From Coniferiporia sulphurascens (taxonomy: Eukaryota; Basidiomycota; Agaricomycetes; Hymenochaetales; Hymenochaetaceae), in the NCBI GenBank assembly GCA_002794785.1, contig NBBA01000011.1, positions 806,001-870,000 of the forward strand: 64,000 bases of DNA, written 5' to 3'. The notes beneath the pieces are model-generated. The model was not told the origin of the DNA. It did no database searches and saw nothing but the letters and a program-made list of their open reading frames with translations. Below are positions 32,718-44,950 of the stretch, in pieces (the stretch's first letter is position 1; each line of letters opens with the position of its first letter). The translations under genes and the position numbers were made by a program.

Positions 32718-35634
32718 TCATCGTGTCTCTAATCCGTCCGCAGATGTCTTGGTGCCGAGGAGGACTTCAAGTTCTTTTACACGATGTGTCCAAGAATCTA
32801 CTTCCGCAAGGCGTGTCTCAAGGAGCGCGATCTCGCGGTCGCGCCCCATGCGCTCTGCTGCAGTCCCCACGCGCGTGAGCGTCCAGCTGCCACCCTCGCT
32901 TCCGCTCCCCTCCGTTTCGGAATCGCCGGCTGTCGAGGCTGGAGTGGGTCCCTGAAGCGTGAGAAGGTGGGTGTGGTACTTTGCGAGTGACGGGCTAGAT
33001 ATAAGTTAATTGAGGAGGAGGAAATGCAGAGGGAAGAAAGTAGTCAGTATGTCGTCTTTCCATACTAAGAGAACAGCCACGAACCGAAGAGAAATAGTGA
33101 TGAGTGTAATTCCGAGTGATTTCGCGTGTTGATACATCGCGCCTTCGACGTCGCTCGAGACGGCACTTGTACACTCTATATAAAGCGGCAGTGAAGTTAG
33201 TCCTAAGCTCAGCCGCCAGAAATGGCCAAAGTCGTACCATCCAGTACTGCAAACTTGGGTTTGTGGTAGAATGCACGCGCGAGGCCCATCTGCTCAACAC
33301 GTTGTTTAGCTATAAAAGAAAACCCGGTTTATTTTGAGGGAAAGCCCACCCTCTGCTTTTCTCCTCCGCTGAGGACATCGCGCCACTCCTTTCGCACTGC
33401 CCAACCGCCTTCGCGTTCGGGAAGGTAGGCAAGATGTGCAGCTTTCAGGATTTCCATCAGTTCATCCTCTGTTCTCCCAGCTTGCACAAACTGAGTATAA
33501 GTGTGCGGGTAGATAATCCTAGTTGGTTCCGGTCATACGTCAGTACCCATTTATACATTTTTTTTGCATGGGATAACCAGGACCAGAGGATATACTGACT
33601 GGTCGAGAAGCGAGCCCGCAACCATATATGCGCGCTGTGGGACAACAAACACCTCCGATGCACCAACGAGCGGACGGACAAGTTCCCCCTTTTCCGAGCT
33701 GGCACGGCCTGCCCACAACCCTGCAACTACGCGCGCAATAGCTGTTTTGCCTACGCCATTCGTACCCGTGATCATTAAGTGCTCGCCGGAGCCTACGCGC
33801 AATTCGAAGCTCAGGTCATGCACCAGGATTACGCCACCGCTTTCCTCATCGGAGAAGGCGGATGCAGATGCAGATTTATCGCCTTCGTTGTTGCTTTCGC
33901 TGTCTGATTGTGCATAGGTGGGGTTACCAGGTACGCAAACGTCAAGGCGTCGTATGGCAAGCGTATCGGATGAGGAGGTAAAAGGTGCCGAGGCGGGAAG
34001 CGAATGCAGCGTCGAAAGTAGCGAGTATAAACGCGTTGTATAGCCTGCCAGTGCGAGCACGTCTTTGTATGCGTACATGAGGCGCCCTCCTGCGTCTGCA
34101 AGCGCAATCAATAAGCGGCGTGAGGAGATATAATCTGTGGCCGCGTGGACGAGGATTAGGTTGTTAAAATAAATACAAAGGAAATAGTACGTACTCTCCG
34201 TGCGATCCGCGACAGCATCGTTAAGACCCTCTGAAGAGGAGGGGAACTGCACGCCGACGGTGCGCTTGCGCGTGAAAAGCACAGGAATGGAGATGAGACA
34301 GTAGCCAGCGGCGGACCAGAGGTATTTAATGACGAAGTCTTCGGTCCACTCGTACGCAATTCGAAGCTGTTAAAATTAGTAAAAAAACATTGCGGCGGTC
34401 TTAACTCATAGAGAATTCAATCACCTTATAAATAGAATTTATATGCTTAACGAGTCGGAGGTACGCGTTCCACAAGATACTGCGCTCGCGAGCACCACCA
34501 TCGTAAAATGCGATCTCTTCGCTCTCGCGGCCGACGCGACCCATGCCTGCGCGATATTCTCCCTCAAGCATAGCCTCTACGGCCGCAAGACGTCCAAACG
34601 CCGGCGTAACCGCGCGAAGGATGCGAACTGTTACATAGTAGTTTGCAAACAACAAAACGGTCCCGCGTGCCCCAAGTACGCGTGAGAGTTGTGCAGTGAA
34701 GATGAACATGTCTAACGTGGGCTTCATAACGTTCCCACTAAAAATAATTCGAGTGTCAAGGATAAGCCGTGGATGTCATTTGAATAAGGCCTCACTAGAG
34801 CGCAGAAAGCGATTCGCAGAAGGCCGCGATATCGGAAGTGATGTACTGATCGACACCCTCTAGTCCGCCTGGCTGAGATATCCTATGGTATCGCAGCGCG
34901 GGCGCCGAAGATAGGTATAGGTCATGCGTATATCGCGTCAAGTTCGTGCGCAGTCTCAGTGAAAGCTTGTGCTGCAGGTAGTGTAACATCGAGTTCGTGT
35001 ACGAGCTAGGGACCGCAAACGCAAACCACCAGCCGATACCGCGCAGGAAGCCCTTGCCGTTTCCGCTGATGAGGTCGCGCACGATGCGTCCATCAAGACG
35101 GGCAACACCAACACTTAGAATGGTGCGCAACACGAGGAAAAATGAATGGAGAAGCACGATGAGTGTCTCTTTGGAGGAGAGCGAGGGGAAAGCAATGCGT
35201 AGGATCGCGCGCAGCTGACGCAGGAAGACACGATCGACATTTGGCTTGTGTGACGGTGGTACGAGCGGGAAGCGCGGTGCATCTGCTGCCAAGGCGTCAA
35301 GTGATACGGGGCGTATCGCGACCTGCATACAACAAGGTTACCGTAAGCCTCCATCACGCATCATGCACCACAGCAGATATCACGATGGACACACCTTTGC
35401 AATTCGCCCTTGAAATGGCACGAGTAGTGTCTTGCTACCGTCAGCGTTAGTCTCGTAGAGTGCTTGCGTCGCCTCCGCAAGTTTCTTGTCAGATAATGTT
35501 GTCCGCGTCTTTCTAAAGAGGCACTTGCGGAGGAGAAAGAGGATGACGAGCAGACCGATCAGCGGAGTCTTCGACCTTGCATTCTTGTCGTAGATAATAT
35601 CTCTTAAGGTTGGTATCCGTTTCTGCAGGGACAT
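32718..35634 (-). CDS. PXA: Peroxisomal ABC half-transporter, ABCD subfamily
   Basis: This is a half-transporter of the ABCD/Pxa type that imports very-long-chain acyl-CoA into peroxisomes for beta-oxidation. The N-terminus has a hydrophobic segment (PLIGLLVILFLLRKCLF). The membrane domain includes HSFFLVLRTILSVGVARLDG and LSLRLRTNLTRYTHDLYL. The nucleotide-binding domain shows Walker A GTNGVGKTAIA (about 33735), the signature VLSGGEKQR, and Walker B FAVLDECTSAVSSDVEG spliced across an intron near 33190-33240. The C-terminus, GGSWTLTRVG then LEVLLG, is characteristic of fungal members and ends in TGA at 32718. Several introns interrupt the gene. The start at 35634 (MSLQKRIPTLRD) is chosen for its good context; an in-frame ATG at 35766 is an alternative. 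It must dimerise to function. Pxa1 and Pxa2 types were not distinguished. Confidence 0.93.
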
Positions 35635-36180
35635 TTGCAAACCGCAAGTAACGTTGGCTTCGCCACCCTGGAACGAGGGAGGTGTCCTGCTCGTTGTCGG
35701 GGTGAACTGATAGGTGTGGGCTTGAACAAGAGCTAAGTAGCAGATGTGCGTGGGGCTCTCTTGCATGTTATTACCTACATTACGTAACCGTCCGAAGGGC
35801 CGATTTGTTGTCCCAAATCACAGCAAAATAATATTACTATAGAGTAAGTCCTGTTCATGTAAGCGGAGAAGGTGCTTGTATAGTACGTGTCGTGTATGTG
35901 TGCAAATCGATCAGGGAAGAACAATGAGGACTTCGTTCGCAAACGAATGTGGTCAAAGTACGAGAAGAGAAAGGAGCCAGGATGAGTGCATGAAGAATTA
36001 TTACCGAATAATATTTGTGATGCAGGGTGTCTGATGAAAATAAACGAATGGACAGGTGGTATTGCCGGGTACAAAATTGGCGGAGACATTGTTTTTTGCA
36101 GAGTTCCAGAAGAAATTGGGGAGGAGAAAAAAAATTCAAGTTACTTCTTACGCGTCTCCTGCCCGTGGATGGTTCAGCCA

Positions 36181-37803
36181 CTACCGTCCTTGTGCCCATG
36201 TTGTCCACGGCATGGCGCCACGCTTCTTGTGCACCGCGCCCTCGAGACCAGGCAGCCCGTGAGCTGCCCAACCCGCCAGGCCATCTCCCGCCTCATCCAC
36301 GCTTCCTCGCCGACTGCGTATAAAGTCCCGTGCGAGTGTATCTTCAAGCACATCTTCATCATCGAGAGAGTTGCTGCGGTTTTCTCCTCTGCCTCCGGAC
36401 GTGCGAGAATTCTTGCGTCTCAACGAGCCCATTGCGGAGCGTGTCCGCGTATCGCCAGATCGAAGGCGTGCATTCGTCCACGTTTCTGAAGCACTAACTG
36501 TACCCGACGCAGCCGTAGCGTTATGGATGTGTAGATGCCGTCGAAGGCTCTGGATCGAGTGCTGGCGACGTGCAGGTACGAGCAGACGTGCAAAGTCCGG
36601 CTCACCGTCGTCTGAGTCATCATCGGTCTCACTGCCGAGACGGATCACTGGTGATGGAGGTCCGGTAGCCGCCCACCCTCCGTGTTCGAATTCGACAACT
36701 GTGACACCTAAGCTTGGCACACACGCGGATGCATGGTCTTGTCTCCTTCCCTTCCCCTTTGTTCGTGAGCTGGAAACCCGAACGAGAGACGAAGATCGTG
36801 AGCCGGGAGCAGATCGGCATACAACAGACGCCGTGGTAACGACGCCAGGAGTCGTACGCACGCTCGGCGTGTGAGGCGTGAAACCACGACGGGCTAAGCT
36901 TATTGCACGCCCTGCGTCACCTTCATGCGTGCCTTCTTTGACCGTCTGCGGAACAACCAAGCGTGCACGCCCCCGCTCACGATGCAGGGGGACGCCAATA
37001 TGCGCACCAGAGTTTGGATCCGTGCCCAAGACCGCCTCCGCAACCATATTCAGCCAATTTGTGGGCATTGGTGGCTGAAGTTCAGCGTTTTTAATCTGAG
37101 CACGTTTGTGTTTTGAAGCAGCATCTGTTACCCTGCGCACATGTGAGAGTTGTTGGGGTCGTTGGAGAAAATCTGGCGCGGAAATCATGTGGCGGAGTGT
37201 TGTGCGCGCGTCGCGGTCAGGGGGCGGTCTAGCCTTTCCGCGATGGTTCGGACCATTGAACTGTGGAGGGGAGCGTGATGAGGTGCTGGAGGATGAACCA
37301 GGGGAGCTAAAGTCTGAAGTAGAGATAGTGGGAATGATAGGCCGACGTAGCGGTGTAGGTGTGTCCGGTTCCCAAGGATCACTAATGTCTATGTCGTTGG
37401 TAGCTCGTTTCGTCACCGTTCCGTCTTGGGGGTGCGTCTTTGCCTGACCAATAATTTCCCCGCCCTCTCTCTCTGTAGCTGCGTCCACACCACTCCATGG
37501 TACGAAGCCTGCGAGTAAGCCGGCCAGCCCTGTGGCACGCGCACCCTTTCTATCTCCACTCGCAACCGCATTCTTCTTCTTCCGATCTTCCGCCTCGATC
37601 TCGATTTGTTCTATGCGCTCCGCTTCTGGAGTAAACACGCGCGTTTCCTTGAAGCCGGCCTCGCGCAGGAGGTCCTCCAGGCGTTCGTAAGTCTTCGACT
37701 TGCCTCGACGATGTAGAGGGACACGGTTTTCGTCTCCTTTTGCAAGGTGTGCGGGGTAAATGCTACGCCCACGTTGAGGCGTCTTCGGTGAAGAGGAGTC
37801 CAT
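36181..37803 (-). CDS. Large disordered protein, unknown function
   Basis: An uninterrupted 540-codon frame from ATG 37803 to a stop at 36181, without introns, unlike almost all its neighbours. The sequence is low in hydrophobic residues and rich in serine, arginine, proline and threonine, with many SP/TP sites. The N-terminus has KTYERLEDLLREAGFKETRV, which looks like a short conserved helical segment. A TNWLNMVAEAVLG helix lies in the middle. The C-terminus has an acidic patch (SETDDDSDDGEPD) and ends PWTTWAQGR. No enzyme motif, signal or membrane segment is seen. It resembles conserved basidiomycete phosphoproteins of unknown role. I do not recognise it. Confidence 0.75.
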   Translation of the reverse strand: MDSSSPKTPQRGRSIYPAHLAKGDENRVPLHRRGKSKTYERLEDLLREAGFKETRVFTPEAERIEQIEIEAEDRKKKNAVASGDRKGARATGLAGLLAGFVPWSGVDAATEREGGEIIGQAKTHPQDGTVTKRATNDIDISDPWEPDTPTPLRRPIIPTISTSDFSSPGSSSSTSSRSPPQFNGPNHRGKARPPPDRDARTTLRHMISAPDFLQRPQQLSHVRRVTDAASKHKRAQIKNAELQPPMPTNWLNMVAEAVLGTDPNSGAHIGVPLHRERGRARLVVPQTVKEGTHEGDAGRAISLARRGFTPHTPSVRTTPGVVTTASVVCRSAPGSRSSSLVRVSSSRTKGKGRRQDHASACVPSLGVTVVEFEHGGWAATGPPSPVIRLGSETDDDSDDGEPDFARLLVPARRQHSIQSLRRHLHIHNATAASGTVSASETWTNARLRSGDTRTRSAMGSLRRKNSRTSGGRGENRSNSLDDEDVLEDTLARDFIRSRRGSVDEAGDGLAGWAAHGLPGLEGAVHKKRGAMPWTTWAQGR

Positions 37804-40102
37804 CTAAATGTATTAACTATTTTGAATTACTGTGAGCACCGAAGGATACGAGTTATGAAAAGTCTGCAAACCAGTACTCACCTTGTCGTGGCTTATTCCA
37901 TGCAGGGTATATCGTAGCTGTAAGGCTTTCGTATAGGCGTACCTTAGTAGCAGCCGTAGTTAGCTGCTACGTGCTGCCTGGGCCGTTACCTGCTGTGCTG
38001 GTCGTAGTCGTCGTACAAGTCGTTGAATCCACTAGCACTGTTAGGTCGAGATTCGATGATGCTTGGAAAGAGGCACTGCATGTCACGTGCACCTGTATTG
38101 CCGTGGCCGTGGCTGCCACGCATGTCACAGAAAGCAGGATATGCCGTGACTTTGTGACTTGCCCTTAGCTACTTTTCACACTCGTTCGCACGTCCGCTTC
38201 CGCTTATGCATTGTTTCTTACTCTTGAGCGACGCACGTCTCTGCTAAAGACTAAAGAATCCGGTGCATTTCTATCAAAATTTCTCTCTTGGACTCCTCTT
38301 ATCAACTAGTGCTGGTATGCAACATACTTGCAACTCAGGATGACCTTTCGAGCGAAGCGGACTGGTCTACAATTTGTGTAAGAAGTGGTTTCTCTTGACA
38401 AAGGACCTCGTACGAAGATATCCGAATTCGCCACCCAGCACCGCTCCTCACAAAAATAATCCTGTGTTGTTCAAGAAGAGCTATCTTGATGGTGTCACAT
38501 GGTCGTCACCTGTTGTTTCAGTCCAGTCAGGATTGCGAGGTGCGCCACGTAATCCAAAACTGTCTGGTCCTTGCCTTGCGCCATGAGTGATGTGGTTCCC
38601 AGTCACTTGAAGTGCTTCCGCCAAACGACATCAACTACATATGTCCCCCCTACTCCGTTCGAGAAACTGATGCGCGTGCTATGAGTGGCAGCGATAGAGC
38701 GCGGGCCACACAGTACTGTTACATGGATTCTCCTGAAAGCCAAACGCTTCATGCTTGACAGAGCCGAGGCTTTCTACCTTGTTGTCATTTGCTGCTGCCA
38801 CATGTGCGCAACATTGTGACCAGCCGCTCTTCCCGCCCTCAGACTACGTCTTGACACTCATGCGCTATCGTCTAAATGGTACAATTACATATTCTGGACG
38901 TGTGTACCGTGTGGATGCGGGACGTCCAACTTTTCCAACGACTTGGTGCTTGTCAATTTACATTAAACTCCGGGGTGAAATCGTCAATAAGAGTGACGGC
39001 GCATAGGAGGTCACCTAAATGCTACTCTCGGCAAGCGTATGAAGCTACAGTACCAGGAATGAATCAGGTCACTTCGTACAAGAATGGACGCCTCTTTCGT
39101 AATCAATCCGTTCTTCCAAAAAATCATGAAACCCGTGCACTGCATGTACTACTTTCGTTTGCTCACTCTCACAAATTCACGTTCTAAACAAAAACTGCTA
39201 TCAAGCCAGAATAAATTCATGTGCTATACCACAGTCCAGATGAATACTTTTGACACCATCGACATGATGTGGAAGCCAGAAATCATGATTGTATTTGAGA
39301 ATGGGGAATTCAATCTTGCAAGAGGGGCATAAGATAATTGCAAATTCGGTATCGGCTGTAGCTTTGGATGCTGAGGGACTAGGACACCTGCAAATCACAG
39401 AGACACACGGCGCAGGGAAGCTTCGCGAGTTATGCGCGCTTTGCACTTACGTATTGTTTATTCTCCACTTATTTCTCGTGTTCTTGCCTGTGCAATTCTT
39501 TCTCGTTCTTCAACTTCGATAGCTGACACGCATGAGCAACGTTACGCATTTACTTGGCCATTGGAAGGACCACCCTTCCATAATTTCGAGATATTGGACG
39601 GGCCCGCTGCAATACTCATTATCTCGTTCTTTACGTGTTTATCACTAATTCACCGGTGTCTGCTTATCTGCAACTAGCTTTACTATTTGACAAACTCATC
39701 ACGAACGGATACCAAATAGTAAGGACCGACGTTTGATTTCACTCAGATTCGGAACTCCTCCAATTACTTAGCTGATGGACTTCAGACAGGCTTTTCCCAT
39801 CCCCGTGAAGTTGTGCACAACGGAAGGAGCTTTCAAACGGTCTTTTCCGGCACTCCACAAAGAAGCTATTTCGCTAAGTCTTAACTCTCGCTAACTTTCG
39901 GCAAAAGAGCCGCTTGCACCGACCCGGCTGTGCGCAGCTCTTGGCTTCGGTACATAAAGTCGAAACGTTCGCCGTCCTAAGGTTTCAACTGCCTCTTGAA
40001 CGGCAACGGGGACATCCAGCTCCCTCGACTCTCCACTTCCTCCACTCTTTCCCGGCCACCACTCTTTTGAAAAACGCTCTTTTTTGATTATCCTTTGGCA
40101 CG
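37804..40102. other. Gene-poor stretch between two genes
   Basis: This includes the promoters of the disordered-protein gene (left end) and the protease (right end). Short plus-strand frames at 38374-38586 and 38755-39006 have no recognisable similarity. No gene is supported. Confidence 0.5.
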
Positions 40103-41460
40103 ATGCTCCGCAACTCTTCGATGTCTGCCATCCTGGCACTTGCACTCGCTGCAGTAGTAGCGGCGGGACCTATAATTCAGATCCGCGATCCAAACCCGAC
40201 TATCGACCTTGGGTTTACACTTCGTCTCAACCTTTCGGGCACGTCGCTTGCCGAACTCGACCGCGCGCGTGCGGCGGCGAAGCTCAGGGGTGTAGGAGGG
40301 CTGCAGGCCCGTGCGCCTGCGATTGACGCGGTAAACACTGGTGTAACATATGTTACTTCAATGGGCGTCGGCTCTCCCCCGACTAAGTATACGCTTGTCG
40401 TTGACACGGGCTCTGCGAACACGTGGGTTGGCGCGGACAAGGCGTACGTACACACGAAGTCGAGCGTGGACCTCGGAAAGAACGTTTCTGTGACGTACGG
40501 ATCAGGGTACTTCGAGGGAAAGGAATGTGCGTATGCTTGTTCACCTTGACTGTCCTTGGTGCTTGGCGGAAAGTTGACCCTTCTGTGTTTCTGTAGATAA
40601 TGACACGGTAACGCTCTCGCCCGACCTCGTAATCGAGCGACAGAGCATCGGTGTGGCGACCTCGAGCCGCGGCTTCAGCGATGTTGATGGTATCCTCGGT
40701 CTTGGGCCCGTAGCCATCACAAGGCGCACTGTCGAGGGTGAAGAGACAGTAAGCACGGTGACCAACAACCTTTATGCGCAAGGGAAGGTCTCGACGGAGG
40801 TCGTCGGCGTGTCCTTCGCACCGACGACGCACCAGCCGAACGGGAACGGCGTACTCACCTTCGGCGGGGTAGATTCGAGAAAATACACGGGCGCATTGAC
40901 ATACGCGCCGATCACGACTAAGTCTCCCGCAAGCATGTACTGGGGTATCGAGCAGGCTGTCGTGTACGGTTCTGCACGCAGGAGCGTGTTGCGCTCGACG
41001 GCGGGTATTGTGGACACGGGTTCGACGCTTGTGCTGCTTGCGACGGACGCGTTTGAGGTGTACTGCAATGCGACGGGCGCGACTCCTGATAGTGCAACGG
41101 GTCTGCTTAAGATCTCCGATGCGAACTACGCGAAGCTTGAGAGTCTCTACTTTGAGATTGGTGGAACGACCTTCGAGATGACGAAGAACGCGCAGACGTT
41201 CCCTCGCGCGCTGAATGAGTACATTGGCGGAGACAAGGGATCGGTCTATCTTGTCGTTGGCGATGTAAGCTCTTGTCCGAATGCGTGCGATACTGTGATC
41301 TGGCTGACCTTCATCCTTGCAGCTCGGCTTTAACAGCGGCACAGGCCTTGATTTTATCAATGGCTACGCGTTCTTGGAGCGTTTCTACACCGTGTACGAC
41401 ACGACGAATAAGCGTGTTGGGATCGCGACGACTGAGAACACCGGCTCCACTTCCAACTGA
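40103..41460 (+). CDS. Secreted pepsin-like aspartic protease
   Basis: Family A1 aspartic endopeptidase from three exons (40103-40526, 40597-41264, 41323-41460), 409 residues. The N-terminus MLRNSSMSAILALALAAVV is a signal peptide, followed by a propeptide with a cluster of alanine and arginine. The two catalytic aspartates are in VVDTGSANTWVG and GIVDTGSTLVLL. The flap tyrosine is in VTYGSGYFEG, and FERFYTVYD-like LERFYTVYDTTNKRVGIA closes the fold. It is closest in pattern to polyporopepsin-like mushroom enzymes, likely secreted for protein digestion in acidic surroundings. The propeptide implies self-activation at low pH. Confidence 0.95.
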
Positions 41461-41923
41461 AAAGATGTATGTCAGAATATAATATAGCTCACTAATCGAG
41501 TTGTATGTCCGTATAATTACCTCCTGGAGCCAGAACGAGGCATTAATAGTGTTACAATAACAAAAGTGAACTTCGAGATCCGCGTGCGGGAACCTTGAGG
41601 ATAGCAATTAGACAACGTACAAAGTCGGTGCCTCGCGAAGGGGCCCGGGGATGATAAAGAAGTGCCACTGCTCCATCAGTAATTAATTGCGCTGATCCGC
41701 CCTCGGCAAAGCGCGCGGCCGGGGCGTGTCGAGAGTTTCATGCCAAATATGTACACTCAGAGATACAGATCTGAGCCTCATCCACGAAACTACATTATCA
41801 GGGTTCGCGGACGCTGGCGACGTCACTTGCATCAACCGTGCCATTATTGGCTATGAAATAAGTAGTCGCCAACAAAATGTTCGGCCTTCATATCCATCCC
41901 TCCCAATTGACCCTCAACTCACC
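41461..41923. other. Intergenic, promoter of the SDR gene
   Basis: The 3' flank of the protease and 5' flank of the SDR. No gene is supported and no clear TATA was assigned. Confidence 0.5.
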
Positions 41924-43542
41924 ATGTACGCACTCACCCGCGCAGCCCTTCGCAAACCAGCCGCCCCCAGTTTTTTGCTGCGTGCAGGCGGGATGCAGAG
42001 AAGACTTATGGCTCGAAGCAGTGATCCAGGAAGAAAACAAACATTGCCTGAGCGGTTTTCTATGAAAGGAAAGGTACGCGCTGTCGTCTGTTCCTCTGAC
42101 GTGGACGCTGATAGCGCGTTCAGGTCTGCTTGGTTACTGGCGCGGCACAAGGGCTGGGATACGAGTTTTGTCGCGCATTCATCGAGACGTGCGTTCTACG
42201 TGTTGCGGGCATGCGTGTCCTTTTTTTTGAAAATTAACAAACGCACCTCTTGACAGTGGCTGCACGCGTCTGGCTCTGCTGGATGTGAGGGATGAAGCAG
42301 CAAAGCGCGCCGCAAAGGAGATCAAAGAATCATATCGTAAGTGCTTTATCATCCATGCTTCTTTGCTTCATTTACAATTTCATCTCCTTGCGAAGAACAT
42401 ACCGGCATGGAAGGCGCCGAGGAAGACTTGGACGTTGTCGGCTTCGGATGTAATGTCGCATCGCAAACATACGTCAAGGAAGTCTTTGAGCAGGTCATTC
42501 AACACTATGGACGACTGGACGCAGTGGTTGCATCTGCCGGTGCGTACCCTTCTAGGCGACGCGTTATTCGGACATTAAACGCGCATACAACTGCTAATTC
42601 ATCCATATAATCGGATAGGTGTCGTTGAGAACTATCCGGCGATGGAGTACGCGTTTTCTAGTCTTCAAATTTTCTCCCTCTAATCCTGTGTACGCAGTTA
42701 CCCTGATGACCGTATGCGGCGCCTATTCGATGTGAACTTCTACGGTGCTTTCTACACTGCACGAGAGGCTGCTCGACATATGCTAAAAAACGGCGGAGGG
42801 TCAATTGTGCTAATCTCAAGTATGAGTGCAAATGTGTGTGCACCAGTCTCTTCTTTTTCCTCCCTCCGCTGAGCACAGCGTTGACATATACCTCATCGTA
42901 CAGATCGTAAATGTTCCCCAGGTATGCGACTATCCACAGGTTCTCTTGAATACCCATTAAAGCACAATATACATAGCCACAGACGCCGTACAATGCCTCT
43001 AAAGCAGGTGAGGTCATCAACAATGGACATCCTCGAAAGCTGTTATTCACTGATTTATCTAGCCGTAAAGCATATGGCATCATGTCTGGCGGTCGAGTGG
43101 GCGAGTAAAGGCGTCCGCGTTAACTCACTCAGGTGCGCCCAGCGGACTTAAAGTTCACAGATTGACTATACTGTATGCTAATCACATGCTTCCTTAAAAC
43201 CCTCCCTAGCCCGGGGTATATGCAAACGCACCTAACTCGTCAGATGCTAGATGCAGATGAGGAATTGAACGTACGAGCGTTTCATTGAACATATGAACGG
43301 CTGGCCCATACTTATCTCTCTATCTCAGAACAAGTGGAAGTCGATGACACCCTTGGGTCGGCTGGGCGAGCCCGATGACGTCAGCGTACGTCTTACTTCC
43401 TCCCTTTCGCCGTCATGTCAAAATAACAGTGTTCCTCTATATTCTATGAACATAGGGCGCACTCGTCTTCCTGTGTAGCGATGCTTCTCGTTACATCACT
43501 GGCGAGGAACTAGTTGTCGACGGTGGCTATTGCCTTATATGA
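41924..43542 (+). CDS. Short-chain dehydrogenase (polyol/sorbose type)
   Basis: Twelve exons join exactly in frame to 306 residues: 41924-42073, 42124-42188, 42257-42336, 42396-42539, 42619-42646, 42698-42833, 42904-42921, 42983-43007, 43063-43132, 43210-43270, 43329-43385, 43456-43542. The cofactor motif is VTGAAQGLG, the NAG-like position is VVASAG, the catalytic serine lies in LISSMSAN, and Tyr/Lys in TPYNASKA. The end, TGEELVVDGGYCLI, is typical of the family. The sequence pattern (SMSAN...VPQTPYNASKA) is that of fungal D-arabinitol/sorbose/mannitol dehydrogenases. The N-terminus (MYALTRAALRKPAAPSFLLR) is a likely mitochondrial presequence. Exon 7 has only 18 bases. The enzyme is intact; the substrate is inferred. 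Confidence 0.93.
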
Positions 43543-43907
43543 TTCGATATCTTCTCTATACCAGCAACCGGGCTTACAAGCCGAGCGACGTAAACCGACT
43601 TTGAGCTCGAAAGCATTTCATATTGTATTTTTTACTATGTAATATCGGCGCGCTTATTGTCTATTGCTTTATTTCACTATCCCACCAATGCTTCCGTCTC
43701 TCCACTGGATCTTTGCATGGGACCGCTGGGCTATTTTAGTACTTTTTTTTGTGGCAAGTAATGTAACAAGCTATACTTATTACGAATGCATACACGACCA
43801 TTTGTATTTGCTATATGAACATGTTTTTACAACTACACCTCTATAATACATACTTGTACACATACACTTCTCGTATCAAACTTAACTTTTGTTCTTCTGA
43901 CATCTGC
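43543..43907. other. Short intergenic space between convergent genes
   Basis: AT-rich 3' flanks of the SDR (+) and PIMT (-) genes. Nothing else is seen. Confidence 0.5.
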
Positions 43908-44866
43908 TCAAAATTTTCGCCCCTCCTGGGCCTCACGGTCTGTCAATGGAACGTACTACATGTCCAGTCAGCTTCTGACGACATTAACAGACCTGCATAC
44001 ACTCACCATAACGTGCAGCAGTGGTGTCTCCGTCACGCGCCCCTCCGCATCCTTGTCGACCTGAATGACTCTCTGCGCGCCAGTGCCAACGGGCACGAAC
44101 ATGCGACCGGGGCTCCGCAGCTGCTTAACGAGCTCGGCAGGCATAGTAGGCGCAGCCGCGCCAACGTGGATAGCGTCGTACGGCGCATGCTCAGCGCAGC
44201 CCTCGCGACCGTCTCCGCACAGGACGACGAGCGAGCCGTTCACGAGTGCGTCGCCCAATCCGTCCTTTGCGAGGTTCTTGCGCGACCACTCGGCGAGCTC
44301 GGCCATGTGGTCGATGCCGACGACTGTGCCTGCGCGCTCGGCGCCGGCGCCGGGCGGGCTGACGAGGTGGTGGAAGAGCGCGCAGGTGTAGCCGCTGCCG
44401 CTGCCGACGTCGAGCACGCGCGCGCCTGGTTTGAGGAAGGGGAGGAGGCTCTTTGCGGCTTCTGCGTGCTGTGGGGCGGGTGAGACCTGTCGGTTTGTAT
44501 GTCGGTTTGTATGTAAATATAAATGCGCACCATGTGAGGGGCTGAAATGGTTGCGTTGCACATTATGGCTCTGTTGTGATTAGAGGTAGGGTGTCAGTGG
44601 CTCGGCAGCGCCGGGGATGTCTTTGACCGCTGAGCGTAAGTGTATGCTCACTGCGGTGAGTCAATATATGCATCGCGTTCGTCGAGGACGTAGTTCTTCC
44701 TATCTACTTTTTGGAATGCCTATGAATGCAACGTGTAGTGAGTACCAGGCCGACGAAATGAGGGCGGCGGACTCACCGCAGCGACGCGGTCGTCGTTGAT
44801 GAGTCCGTGTGCAGCCATGTTGTGCACGAGTTGGTGGTTGGTGGGAGCGGAGCAGCGGTACGCCAT
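43908..44866 (-). CDS. PCM1: Protein-L-isoaspartate O-methyltransferase
   Basis: This repair enzyme methylates isoaspartyl residues of aged proteins using S-adenosylmethionine. Five exons (44777-44866, 44652-44719, 44531-44570, 44007-44468, 43908-43955) give 235 residues, the usual size. Markers: TNHQLVHNMAAHGLI, VDRKNYVLDERDAYIDSPQ, CNATISAPHMHAEAA, the SAM-binding motif VLDVGSGSGYTCALF, YDAIHVGAAAPTMP, and LHVMYVPLTDREAQ at the end. All family signatures are present. An in-frame upstream ATG at 44950 would add 28 residues (MQLLRAAAVTVTVTAAAPLR), resembling a targeting leader. The start at 44866 matches the family's usual N-terminus. Confidence 0.95.
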
Positions 44867-44950
44867 TCCGCAGGGCCAGAGGCGCGTGAGCCTGAGCGGG
44901 GCAGCGGCGGTGACGGTGACGGTGACGGCGGCGGCGCGCAAGAGCTGCAT

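Noticed and set aside
33551..34282. Separate small ABC ATPase gene
   Set aside because: Its Walker A exon continues by splicing into signature and Walker B exons and is preceded by the ABCD membrane domain, so it is one gene.
36371..36874. Plus-strand frames under the disordered-protein gene
   Set aside because: Mirror frames of the 540-codon gene on the other strand, without independent support.
40383..41360. 325-codon minus-strand open frame
   Set aside because: It lies exactly antisense to the aspartic protease; GC-rich third positions create long mirror frames. It has no family motifs.
43815..44483. 222-codon plus-strand frame
   Set aside because: It is antisense to the methyltransferase exon 44007-44468, whose SAM motifs and splicing are clear.
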